From NCBI GenBank assembly GCA_022394775.1, contig JAGFCB010000164.1, forward strand, positions 1 to 32,967: a DNA stretch of 32,967 nt, written 5' to 3'. This document shows positions 7,791 to 15,239 of the stretch, piece by piece. Position numbers and translations under genes: made by a program. The notes under the pieces were generated by a model that made no database searches, was not told the origin of the DNA, and saw nothing but the letters and a program-made list of their open reading frames with translations. The DNA is from Candidatus Poribacteria bacterium (GTDB lineage: Bacteria; Poribacteria; WGA-4E; WGA-3G). Numbering within the stretch: the stretch's first letter is position 1; each line of letters begins with the position of its first letter.

Positions 7791-8531
7791 ATGCTGACGC
7801 GAGAAATGATAGCCGATGTACCATCGGATCCGGGTGTCTACTTTTTCCGTGGTGCCACGGGGACGATCCTCTATATCGGCAAGGCGAAATGCTTACGGAA
7901 ACGGGTGCGTTCTTATCTCCATAATATAAAAGGACGCCCAAGCAAGATCAAACGGCTTATCCGTTGGACAACAGATGTTCGGTATCAGATTTGTCGTTCC
8001 GAGCAGGAAGCACTCTTCCTCGAATCACGACTGATCCAAGAATATCAACCTTCCTATAACACCGCTCTAAAGTACGGACGGACATCTTGGTATATTCGGA
8101 TAGACGTTGGGGAGGCTTTTCCGCGCCTTGATCGCGTGTCTGAAACGCAACCAGACGGTGCAAGATACTTCGGACCGTTGTCAAGTCGGCGATGGACAGA
8201 TGAAGCGATTGATGTTTTACAGCGGATTTTTCCGGTCCGCACGTGTGAAGGAGAAATCACACCGATTCCAGGGTTTCGCGCCTGTTTTCAGTATGACCTG
8301 AAACGCTGCGATGCCCCTTGCGCAGCATTGATTACGAGCGAACGTTATGGAGAGATGATTACAGATATCGTCAATCTGCTCGATGGTGCTTATGAAAAAG
8401 TGCAGATGAGCCTGGTTTCCAAACGGGATAAAGCGTCGGAGGTGCTGGAATTTGAGAGGGCTGCTGCGTTTCAAAAGCAGTTACAACGCATCCAAAAAGT
8501 CTTTACATTCTTAGATGTGCACCGACGATAA
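7791..8531 (+). CDS. UvrC N-terminal-half protein (GIY-YIG endonuclease; Cho-like or truncated UvrC)
   Basis: 246 residues. The GIY-YIG nuclease domain (about 12-95) shows GVYFF, LYIGKAK, the Arg in KRVRSYL and the Glu in ALFLESRLIQEY. A Cys-rich segment of UvrC follows (CFQYDLKRCDAPC, about 170-182), then a UVR-like helical region (SEVLEFERAAAFQKQLQRI). Full UvrC is about 600 residues and continues with an RNase H-like nuclease and HhH domains; none is found in any frame downstream. It therefore resembles E. coli Cho, which makes only the 3' incision, or the stable remnant of a uvrC gene. No clear ribosome site precedes the ATG, which weakens the start assignment. Confidence 0.75.
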   Translation: MLTREMIADVPSDPGVYFFRGATGTILYIGKAKCLRKRVRSYLHNIKGRPSKIKRLIRWTTDVRYQICRSEQEALFLESRLIQEYQPSYNTALKYGRTSWYIRIDVGEAFPRLDRVSETQPDGARYFGPLSSRRWTDEAIDVLQRIFPVRTCEGEITPIPGFRACFQYDLKRCDAPCAALITSERYGEMITDIVNLLDGAYEKVQMSLVSKRDKASEVLEFERAAAFQKQLQRIQKVFTFLDVHRR

Positions 8532-9160
8532 ATCTATCGGAACAGAGGACGGCAGTGCATCTATTTTTGAAGGATGCACAATTACGAAGACTGTTGGACA
8601 GACAAGATATCGGTGGCAATTTTTCGCGCATTTAGGGAATAATTTTGATTTTGAAAAAAATATATTGCCGAAAAAATTAATTCCGTGTTACAATAATTAA
8701 AATTGATTACATTAGGAGCAGTTCCTAAATAGTTCTTTTTCCATGTTTTTGTTCTTATTTTTACGTAAAACGGTAAATGTAGGCATTTTGTGCGGTTTAA
8801 TTCCGTGCTACCGTATCCAGTAGTATTGTGCAAAAACCGAGCACATCCGACAAAAACCACGTCGGTTCTACTGAGGTGGGTTCAAGCACGAGTGAGACGA
8901 ACCCAGACACTGTGAGGACACTCGGAAGTGATAAAGCGTCAGTCTTTCGGGGCTGACTTTGTAGGTTCCACCATACCACGCGTTTCCTTGTGGTATGGGG
9001 TTCGTGTGTAATTTCTGGCTATCGTGGTCAGAGAACACTGATTATACACAGGATAAGGACACGACGGTGTTCGTAACAGGGGGTTAGGACCCCTCTAAAG
9101 AACTATCGCTTTTCACAAAGATACACGGAAAAACGTAGTTTTTTAGGAACAGGTTAACTT
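8532..9160 (+). other. 629-base gene-free stretch; candidate structured RNA at about 8847-9094
   Basis: No convincing coding sequence. The first part is AT-rich with a 15-bp direct repeat (8677-8691 and 8797-8811, one mismatch, exactly 120 bases apart) and a weak hairpin followed by T-rich sequence (8712-8740). The second part is dense in hairpins: 8847-8851/8861-8865, 8877-8883/8899-8905, 8919-8922/8927-8930 (CGGA loop), 8938-8944/8951-8957, 8971-8979/8990-8998, 9005-9010/9045-9050 and 9078-9082/9090-9094. It ends about 65 bases before the first HMA gene. I recognise no RNA family; it could be a long leader, a stand-alone non-coding RNA or a mobile-element remnant. Confidence 0.4.
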
Positions 9161-9460
9161 ATGCATATCGCGAAACTATCGCTGATTTGTTTTGTTGCCT
9201 TTGCCTTCATACTCGGTTGTGGGCTGTTCGGTGAACAGATCCAAGAAGTAACACTTGACGTGACCGGAATGACGTGAGGTAGTTGTACCAGTACGGTGCA
9301 GGAAGCACTCAAAAATGTTACCGGTGTCTCTGAGGTGGTCAGTGTTTCTTCGGACAGCAATACAGCTGTGGTGAAGATCCAAAAAGGTAAAGTCAAGACA
9401 GATGCGTTGATTAAAGCCGTTGAAGCAGATCCACGCTTCAAGGCAACGGTTGCGAATTAG
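9161..9460 (+). CDS. HMA-domain lipoprotein, putative selenoprotein (UGA at 9275-9277)
   Basis: Read through the TGA, this is a 99-residue protein: a lipoprotein signal (lipobox ILGC, Cys20), then a heavy-metal-associated domain from about residue 28. The metal-binding GMTCxxC motif of MerP, CopZ and Atx1 proteins appears as GMT-Sec39-Gly-Ser-Cys42. The rest fits the fold (VQEALKNVTGVSEVVSV, then KAVEADPRFKAT). It would be a membrane-anchored extracytoplasmic metal-binding or redox protein. Coding homology with the next gene runs unbroken across the UGA and the start has normal spacing, arguing against a pseudogene. A hairpin terminator follows the TAG. Which metal it binds, if any, is unknown. 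Confidence 0.75.
9275..9309 (+). promoter_or_regulatory. SECIS-like hairpin of HMA gene 1
   Basis: GTGC (9296-9299), loop AGGAA (9300-9304), GCAC (9305-9308), with a flanking G-T wobble. The loop begins 23 nt after the UGA. The GTGC-AGG-loop design is close to the fdhF SECIS apex, TTGC-AGGTCT-GCAC. Confidence 0.6.
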
Positions 9461-9468
9461 TAGTATAG

Positions 9469-9496
9469 AAAGGGCGGATTTATCCGCCCTTTTCAT
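9469..9496 (+). terminator. Terminator after HMA gene 1
   Basis: Perfect 11-bp stem (9469-9479 with 9482-9492) with a very small loop and a TTT run at its end, 9 bases after the stop codon. The two HMA genes may therefore be largely separate transcripts. Confidence 0.75.
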
Positions 9497-9553
9497 ATTA
9501 GTTGAACGGACGCGATTAGAAAATCGCTCTTAATAAGTAAGGGGAATAAGCTT

Positions 9554-9928
9554 ATGCGTCATTTAAACGTGAGCATGCTATTTGTCTGCTTTGCAGCACT
9601 ATTATTTATTTTTGCTTGTGCGGACACGTCAAAGAAACCAGCAGAAGCACCAAGTCAAACGGCAGAAGAAACCAAAGAAACACCAACCCAAGCAGCAGAA
9701 ACAGTTATTGAAGAAGTAACGCTGGCTGTGACAGGGATGACGTGAGGTGGGTGTACCAGCGCAGTGCAGGATGCACTCAGCAAAGTCACCGGTGTTTCTG
9801 AAGTCGTCAGTGTTTCTATGAATGAGAATAAGGCTGTCGTGAAAGTTGAGAAGGGCAAAGTTACAACAGACGCTTTGGTTAAGGCTGTTGAAGCGGACCC
9901 GCGCTTTAAGGCAACCGTCGCTAACTAA
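9554..9928 (+). CDS. HMA-domain lipoprotein paralogue, putative selenoprotein (UGA at 9743-9745)
   Basis: Read through the TGA, this is a 124-residue protein. It has a lipoprotein-like signal (FIFAC, Cys22), a low-complexity Glu/Thr/Ala linker (about 23-52), then the HMA domain with GMT-Sec64-Gly-Gly-Cys67 and the same C-terminus as its neighbour (VEADPRFKATVAN). The linker, absent from gene 1, would hold the domain away from the membrane. Ribosome site AAGGGGAA precedes the ATG at 9554. Two paralogues keeping the UGA at the same codon is strong evidence that it is decoded. Downstream is a strong terminator. The role is inferred: a periplasmic metal or thiol/selenol chaperone. Confidence 0.76.
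9743..9777 (+). promoter_or_regulatory. SECIS-like hairpin of HMA gene 2
   Basis: AGTGC (9763-9767), loop AGGAT (9768-9772), GCACT (9773-9777). The loop starts 23 nt after the UGA, as in gene 1, and keeps AGGA although the loop's last base differs between the paralogues. Confidence 0.62.
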
Positions 9929-9989
9929 AAATTTTAGGTCGTGTAGATTGAGACGCGCCAGTTAAATCGATTATTTCTCTGTTCTTCGT

Positions 9990-10025
9990 ATGGCGAGGTA
10001 TGAAAACCTCGCCATTTCTTTTTCG
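9990..10025 (+). terminator. Terminator after HMA gene 2
   Basis: 10-bp perfect stem (9990-9999 with 10006-10015), 6-nt loop, then TTCTTTTTC. The stem arms GGCGAGGT/ACCTCGCC are identical to the core hairpin of the MITE at 2004-2122. Confidence 0.75.
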
Positions 10026-10062
10026 TGGGTGAAGGTGAAATATAGGAAGACCGATGTCTAAC

Positions 10063-10923
10063 CTACTGCTTCTTGGCGTAGAGCGGATTGTCAAGTAGAG
10101 ATTGCACTTCGTAGATCGAGCCTTTTAGTTCGGCATAAGGCTCAGGCATACGCACGGGGGCTGCTATCATACGCGGTTGATTCGTCGGTTCGCCGCGGAT
10201 GATCAAGTCGTTGAAAGTATCCCAATCCGGGATGCCTTTTAGGGGCCAAGCATCTACAGCGCAATACTGGAAGAGAAGTAAGCGTCGCGATTTGTCAGAA
10301 GTGTTCGGGGCAGAACCGTGTAACGCTCTGACATGATGGATTGTAATCCCACCTGCCTTCAACTCAACAGGTACAGCACCTTCTGGTGTAAACTCAGGAT
10401 CCGTCACCGCCCCGATAAAGGCACCGTCTTGGTGATGATCCAACGTTGGACCTTTGTGAGAACCGGGAATTATCATCAACGCGCCGTTCTCCACAGTCAT
10501 ATCATCAATCACGATACCGACCGCGAGTAGGTCGTCATTGGTGTGCGGATAAAACGCCCAATCCTGATGCCATTCAACCGGACTTCCGAATTCTGGATAT
10601 TTCATATTCAATTTATGCCCATTATATCGAACGCCGGATCCGATGAGTTGCTCTACTATATCCAGTACTTTAGGGTGCCGTAAGGTTTGGTCATAGACGG
10701 TATGGTAGAGTGCTGGACTTTTGATGCGTCGCACGCGCGGGTTCGCGGCAGTATGCCCGGGTTCCAGATCAAAGATATCAGTATGTTCGGTAACCTCTCT
10801 CGATTTCTCAACGAATTCATCAGTGACTCGCTGAAGATCAGCGACTTCTTCTGCCGTTAGCACCGCCTCAACACCGATATAACCGTTTTCCTCATAAAAA
10901 CCACACTGTTCTTGCGTGAGCAT
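10063..10923 (-). CDS. Phytanoyl-CoA dioxygenase (PhyH) family protein
   Basis: 286 residues. Fe(II)/2-oxoglutarate oxygenase fold: HxD in EWHQDW (His119, Asp121), distal His202 in ALHGSAPNTSD, and Arg213 or Arg214 as the 2-oxoglutarate ligand. GALMIIPGSHKG is the usual core strand. It is cytoplasmic and the substrate is unknown. It has a strong AGGAGG ribosome site and its own near-consensus promoter, so it is likely transcribed independently of the glycosyltransferase ahead of it. It converges with the HMA gene across a 130-base gap. Confidence 0.88.
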   Translation of the reverse strand: MLTQEQCGFYEENGYIGVEAVLTAEEVADLQRVTDEFVEKSREVTEHTDIFDLEPGHTAANPRVRRIKSPALYHTVYDQTLRHPKVLDIVEQLIGSGVRYNGHKLNMKYPEFGSPVEWHQDWAFYPHTNDDLLAVGIVIDDMTVENGALMIIPGSHKGPTLDHHQDGAFIGAVTDPEFTPEGAVPVELKAGGITIHHVRALHGSAPNTSDKSRRLLLFQYCAVDAWPLKGIPDWDTFNDLIIRGEPTNQPRMIAAPVRMPEPYAELKGSIYEVQSLLDNPLYAKKQ

Positions 10924-10955
10924 TGTTCCATTCCTCCTGGCGAAATGATGTTGTT

Positions 10956-10984
10956 ATTATACACCAATCCGTTAAAAATATCAA
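10956..10984 (-). promoter_or_regulatory. Sigma-70-type promoter of the PhyH gene
   Basis: On the minus strand TTGATA (10984-10979), a 17-base spacer and TATAAT (10961-10956). The -35 box overlaps the glycosyltransferase stop codon; the PhyH start is 33 bases downstream of the -10. Confidence 0.65.
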
Positions 10985-12081
10985 CCCGCGATTAATAATT
11001 TTTCATACACGCTTTGTACCTGTCGAACATGCGTTTCAACGCCGAATGCTGTCTCGGCGTATTTCCTGGCACGCTGCCCCATAGATAAACTTCGGGCTGG
11101 ATCATTAGCAAATTCAATGATTTGGTTAGCGATTTCGTCTATAGGCTCTGAAGGGAAAATGTATCCCGTTATACCGTGAACAATCATATCAGCGGCGCTG
11201 CCGATTGGTGTGCCTATCACAGGCTTGCCAGCTGCCATTGCCTCCGCAATGACACTTCCCGCTGAAAGGGTTACGAGGAGATCAAGTTCTTGCATTGCAT
11301 TCGGCATATCCGTACGGTGTCCTGCGAAGTGAATAATTTCTTGCAACCGATGCTTAACAACTAACTCACGGACATCCTGTGCGTAAGTACGATGTTCAGG
11401 CGCATCCAGCGCGGCACCAATAATATGAAATCTGACCTTTTTGCACTGCGCAGCGACCTTGGCGGCTATCTCAACAAAGGCTTTTTGGCATTTGAAGGGT
11501 TCAATTCTCCCGACGATGCCGACAATATACGCTTCCGAGGTAGCTGTTATAGGAGACGGTTGAAAGACCGACAGATCGACACAATTCAGTATAACATCAA
11601 TTTTCCGAGCATCAATCCTGGCTTCGAGCAGTGGCATTTTACTTTGCTCCGAGATAGCGATGATGCTGTCCATTCGGTCGAACTTGTACTTTCGGACCTG
11701 CGTAGGTGTAAGAAGATTCCGAGCGTGTGAAACAATAGGGATTTTCAACTTTTTTTTCAGATACCACAGATACGGGTTAAACCACGAATCAGAGGTATGA
11801 ACAAGGTGCGTATTATGTGTCTCGGCAAGTGTAGCTAATTTTCTGGCGGCAGTGTGCCTCGCTATCAACGATTTTGTTTTTCGCCAGGGTGGGAGATCAA
11901 GAATCAACACCGGAATATCAGCATCCCTCAAGTATTCGGCGAAAATACCATCATCTGGACAGACAACAAAGGGATGATAATGTGCGCGATCAATATTTGT
12001 GACGAGATAAGCGAGTTGTTTTTCACCTCCACCGATGCTCGAACCACAATGGCTGAGGTAAAGTATCAATTTTTTGTCCAT
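10981..12081 (-). CDS. Glycosyltransferase family 4-like protein (GT-B fold)
   Basis: 366 residues. The N-terminal GT-B domain opens with a glycine-rich loop (SSIGGGEKQ, about 14-22). The C-terminal nucleotide-sugar domain starts near VGIVGRIEPFK (187-197) and has EAMAAGKPVIGTPIGS (280-295). In retaining GT4 enzymes an E-x7-E motif binds the donor; here the second Glu (280) is present but the first position appears to be Ser (TLSAGS), a possible departure. No signal peptide or membrane segment. It lies 58 bases downstream of prs on the same strand. The sugar donor and acceptor cannot be inferred. Confidence 0.85.
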   Translation of the reverse strand: MDKKLILYLSHCGSSIGGGEKQLAYLVTNIDRAHYHPFVVCPDDGIFAEYLRDADIPVLILDLPPWRKTKSLIARHTAARKLATLAETHNTHLVHTSDSWFNPYLWYLKKKLKIPIVSHARNLLTPTQVRKYKFDRMDSIIAISEQSKMPLLEARIDARKIDVILNCVDLSVFQPSPITATSEAYIVGIVGRIEPFKCQKAFVEIAAKVAAQCKKVRFHIIGAALDAPEHRTYAQDVRELVVKHRLQEIIHFAGHRTDMPNAMQELDLLVTLSAGSVIAEAMAAGKPVIGTPIGSAADMIVHGITGYIFPSEPIDEIANQIIEFANDPARSLSMGQRARKYAETAFGVETHVRQVQSVYEKLLIAG

Positions 12082-12139
12082 GCGCCCGCCTGCCCATCAT
12101 ACGAGTTAGTTATCAGTAACGAGTTGCGTAACCGACAAA

Positions 12140-13135
12140 TTAGACAGGAAAATCAAGCTTCTGATCTCGGAAAACCTGACTCACGGATCGGTGTTGATGT
12201 ACCCTCAATATGGCTTGCGAGAGGAGTGGCGCGATAGAAAGCACCTTAATTTTTCCATCTAACTGTTTTTCGGCTGGTACCGGAATCGTATTGGTGGTGA
12301 CCACTTCACGAATTGATGGGTGGTCAAGACGCTCCAACGCCGGACCGACCAATATAGGGTGTGCAATACTCACATAAGCGGGTGCTGCGCCAGCCTCTGC
12401 TAATGCCATGGCTTGTTGGCGAATTGTCCCGCCCGTTTGTATTTCATCGTCGGTAATAATTGGCGTTTTACCTTTGACATCTCCAACAAGTTCAACGAAT
12501 TTAATGCTCTGTCCATCGACACCGGTGCGTCGTTTGTGCATGATAGCTAACGGCAGTCCAAGCATGTCGGCGTATTTCTCTGCTAACTTGGCGCGCCCTG
12601 CATCAGGCGCGACAATTACGCCATCTTCAACTTGCTTCTCTCGGAAGTAATTGACCAAAGTCGTCACGGCAGTCAGATGATCCATGGGGATATCAAAAAA
12701 GCCTTGTATTTGTGGAACGTGAAGATCAATAGCCATGACCCGACTTGCGCCTGCAGTTGTCAATAAATCGGCTACGAGTTTCGCGCTAATCGGTTCGCGC
12801 CCTGTTGTTTTATGATCTTGACGGGAATATCCAAAATACGGAATGATAGCGGTAATCTGTCGGGCTGATGCCCGCTTCATCGCGTCAATCGTGATGAGCA
12901 GTTCCATCAGGTTTTCGTTGGCAGGTTGACTTGTTGGCTGGACGATATAGATATCGGTGCCGCGGATACTTTCCTCAATCTGAACACGAGTTTCAAGGTT
13001 GGGAAACGGACCGATTGTAATTTTACCGAGTTCAACACCTAAAATCGCAGCGATTTCTTTTGCCAATGCCGGATTCGCACTCCCAGCGAATAGCCTGAAA
13101 TCCCCGCTAACTTGCTGGTCAATCGGTGTGGACAT
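12140..13135 (-). CDS. prs: Ribose-phosphate pyrophosphokinase (PRPP synthetase)
   Basis: 331 residues, slightly longer than the usual 310-320. It makes 5-phosphoribosyl diphosphate from ribose 5-phosphate and ATP for nucleotide, His and Trp synthesis. Visible signatures: N-terminal FAGSANPALAKEIA, IPYFGYSRQD (98-107), the flexible loop GREPISAKLVADLL, DLHVPQIQGFFD (137-148) and APDAGRAKLA. The PRPP-binding loop reads TDDEIQTGGT (228-237), whereas the family usually has DTGGT; Gln233 replaces this Asp. A perfect AAGGAGG ribosome site precedes the ATG. Confidence 0.9.
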   Translation of the reverse strand: MSTPIDQQVSGDFRLFAGSANPALAKEIAAILGVELGKITIGPFPNLETRVQIEESIRGTDIYIVQPTSQPANENLMELLITIDAMKRASARQITAIIPYFGYSRQDHKTTGREPISAKLVADLLTTAGASRVMAIDLHVPQIQGFFDIPMDHLTAVTTLVNYFREKQVEDGVIVAPDAGRAKLAEKYADMLGLPLAIMHKRRTGVDGQSIKFVELVGDVKGKTPIITDDEIQTGGTIRQQAMALAEAGAAPAYVSIAHPILVGPALERLDHPSIREVVTTNTIPVPAEKQLDGKIKVLSIAPLLSQAILRVHQHRSVSQVFRDQKLDFPV

Positions 13136-13239
13136 GCTAAAACCTCCTTAGACCGAGTTAATCTTATTCATCATAAATTACCTATCTTGCTGGCACCTAA
13201 ATTGTGAATCGTGTACATGTCTGTCGGACCGTATATATT

Positions 13240-13560
13240 TTACAGAATGGCCACTATAAAAATCATCCATAAGAACATAAAGACAAACGGAATAATGAGA
13301 CCAATTACGGACTGGCGTAGTTGAATGCTTCGACTTTTCGCTTTGTAACTATCCGTATAGAAGGCTGCGTCTTCAGGTGATTTCCCAAGGAGCCGCGAAG
13401 CAGGTGGTGCTGGTTCATAGATAGAAGCAATAAGGACCCCGAGTATATTTCCAAGAAAACCGATGAAAAACCATGTAACCTTCTTGGCATCGGATTCCGC
13501 ATCTTGTTCAGCTGTCAAATTGGGGTGCGCTGGAACAGGGGATTGTTGAGAGTTATCCAT
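13240..13560 (-). CDS. Small two-helix membrane protein, unknown function
   Basis: 106 residues. A hydrophilic N-terminus (about 1-27) is followed by a first membrane helix (VTWFFIGFLGNILGVLIASI, about 28-47), a polar loop with a Pro/Ala segment, and a second helix at the C-terminus (VIGLIIPFVFMFLWMIFIV, about 85-103). No family recognised. Ribosome site AAGGAA is well placed. It lies 44 bases after gpmI and about 100 bases before prs on the same strand, so it may be co-transcribed with gpmI. It could be a membrane adaptor or a member of a TM2/DUF-type family. Confidence 0.7.
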   Translation of the reverse strand: MDNSQQSPVPAHPNLTAEQDAESDAKKVTWFFIGFLGNILGVLIASIYEPAPPASRLLGKSPEDAAFYTDSYKAKSRSIQLRQSVIGLIIPFVFMFLWMIFIVAIL

Positions 13561-13604
13561 TTTAGGTTCCTTCTATGTAGGTTAGGGATGTTTAACTTTT
13601 GCCC

Positions 13605-15227
13605 TTAAGAAATTAGGGGTTCGCCTGTCATTTCAGCGGGCTGTTCTAAACCGAGAAGATGGAGCACTGTCGGTGCGATGTCTGCAAGTCGCCTGCCTTC
13701 ACGGAGGAGTTGCCCCTTACGTTGATTATCAACAACAATAAGATCTACGTCATACGTCGTGTGCGCGGTGTGGATGCCTCCGGTTTCAGGGTCAATCATC
13801 TGTTCACAGTTCCCGTGGTCAGCGGTGACAATGAGTGCGCCGTCCTTTTTAAGCACAGCATCAACGATTCTCCCGACACCCGCGTCAACCGCTTCAACGG
13901 CTTTGATAGCAGCTGGAAGCGAACCTGTATGCCCTACCATATCGCCGTTGGCATAGTTTAGCACAATCAGATCATATTTGTCGGAACCGATCCGACGCAA
14001 CATCTCTGCGGTTACACCGGGAGCAGACATTTCGGGTTTCTGGTCGTAGGTCGTTACATCGCGTGGAGAAGCAATAATCTGTCGATCTTCGCCTGGATAC
14101 GGTTCATCGCGATAGTCGTTGAAGAAAAAGGTAACATGTGGAAATTTCTCAGTTTCTGCACATCGGAATTGTGTCAGACCAGCATCGCTTACATAGGCGC
14201 CGAGCGTATTCTGCATTTTGGGTGGTTTTTTGACAGCTGCTTCAACCGGCATTCCTTGCTCATACTCGGTCATTGTAACAAACTTAACGTCAGGTTTGCA
14301 ATTCCGTTTAAAACCCATCTGTCGCGTGACGCCGTCTTTTCCTTCCGCTTCAAACGGAAATTCGTCCAAGCAAAAGGCTTTCGTGAGTTCGCGAGGTCGG
14401 TCACCTCGGAAGTTATAGAAGACAACGGCATCTCCGTCCGCGATCCGAGGAAGTGGTTCACCGTCAGTACCGAGCACTACAGATGGACGGACAAACTCAT
14501 CCCCTTTACGGTTGGTGTCATCTGGATTGTCATAGTAGTCTTGATAGGCATCTGCGGCAGCAGCGACACAACCTCCAACACCTTCGGTTAAGAGACGATA
14601 TGCAACCTCAACACGTTCCCATCGGTCATCCCGATCCATGGCATAATAGCGACCAACAACGGAGGCTATTTGTCCGATCCCGATATCTTTCAACTTCGCT
14701 TCAATTTGCTCACAGAATTGGATACCGAGGTCAGGCTGACAGTCGCGTCCATCGCTGAAATTGTGAATTAGGACTTGATGCGCCTTAAGTCCATTCGTCT
14801 TGGCGAGTGTCAGAAGCCCATAGAGGTGCCCCAGTGAACTGTGAACGCCAGCATCGCTTGCCAATCCCATGAGATGGAGATGCGTTCCGTGTTTTTTGAC
14901 ATGCCCGATTGCATTTAAAAGGACTTCGTTCTGGGCAAACTCACCGGATCGGATCATGGTGCTGATCCGGAGGAGTTCCTGATTCACGACACGTCCGGCA
15001 CCGATGTTCTGATGCCCGACTTCGCTGTTACCGATGACCCCCGCGGGTAGACCGACATCTTCGCCTGAAGTATGAATTTGTACGTATGGATAGTTCTGCC
15101 GCAACCAATCATCAACAGGTGTCTTTGCGAGGTGAACGGCGTTAGCGTTGTTAAATTCGGGATACGGATTATTGCCCCAGCCGTCTCGGATGATGAGAAC
15201 GACGGGGCGTTTCTGATGGGTTGCCAT
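13605..15227 (-). CDS. gpmI: 2,3-bisphosphoglycerate-independent phosphoglycerate mutase
   Basis: 540 residues, near the usual 510-550. It interconverts 3- and 2-phosphoglycerate in glycolysis and gluconeogenesis through a phosphoserine. The alkaline-phosphatase-like metal site shows RDGWG (Asp15), GNSEVGHQNIGAGR with nucleophile Ser68, NYANGDMVGHTG and TADHGNCEQM. The phosphotransferase insert shows SDGRDCQPD and GRYYAMDRDDRW. Ribosome site TAAGGAA precedes the ATG. The gene begins 12 bases after the stop of the upstream LamG gene, an odd partner for a housekeeping enzyme. Confidence 0.95.
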   Translation of the reverse strand: MATHQKRPVVLIIRDGWGNNPYPEFNNANAVHLAKTPVDDWLRQNYPYVQIHTSGEDVGLPAGVIGNSEVGHQNIGAGRVVNQELLRISTMIRSGEFAQNEVLLNAIGHVKKHGTHLHLMGLASDAGVHSSLGHLYGLLTLAKTNGLKAHQVLIHNFSDGRDCQPDLGIQFCEQIEAKLKDIGIGQIASVVGRYYAMDRDDRWERVEVAYRLLTEGVGGCVAAAADAYQDYYDNPDDTNRKGDEFVRPSVVLGTDGEPLPRIADGDAVVFYNFRGDRPRELTKAFCLDEFPFEAEGKDGVTRQMGFKRNCKPDVKFVTMTEYEQGMPVEAAVKKPPKMQNTLGAYVSDAGLTQFRCAETEKFPHVTFFFNDYRDEPYPGEDRQIIASPRDVTTYDQKPEMSAPGVTAEMLRRIGSDKYDLIVLNYANGDMVGHTGSLPAAIKAVEAVDAGVGRIVDAVLKKDGALIVTADHGNCEQMIDPETGGIHTAHTTYDVDLIVVDNQRKGQLLREGRRLADIAPTVLHLLGLEQPAEMTGEPLIS

Positions 15228-15239
15228 GCAAATTCCTTA

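Noticed and set aside
8515..8700. 61-codon frame after the UvrC-like gene as the continuation of UvrC by frameshift
   Set aside because: Its translation shows no UvrC-like RNase H or HhH features, and no other frame does.
8847..9094. Cobalamin riboswitch, T-box, tmRNA, RNase P RNA, SRP RNA or tRNA-Sec in the hairpin-rich stretch
   Set aside because: None of the conserved core sequences of these RNAs could be found on either strand; the GGTTCCACCA near 8963 resembles a tRNA 3' end, but no matching acceptor strand or T-arm exists.
14136..14591. 151-codon plus-strand frame inside gpmI
   Set aside because: It is antisense to strongly conserved gpmI codons and has no ribosome site or family features.
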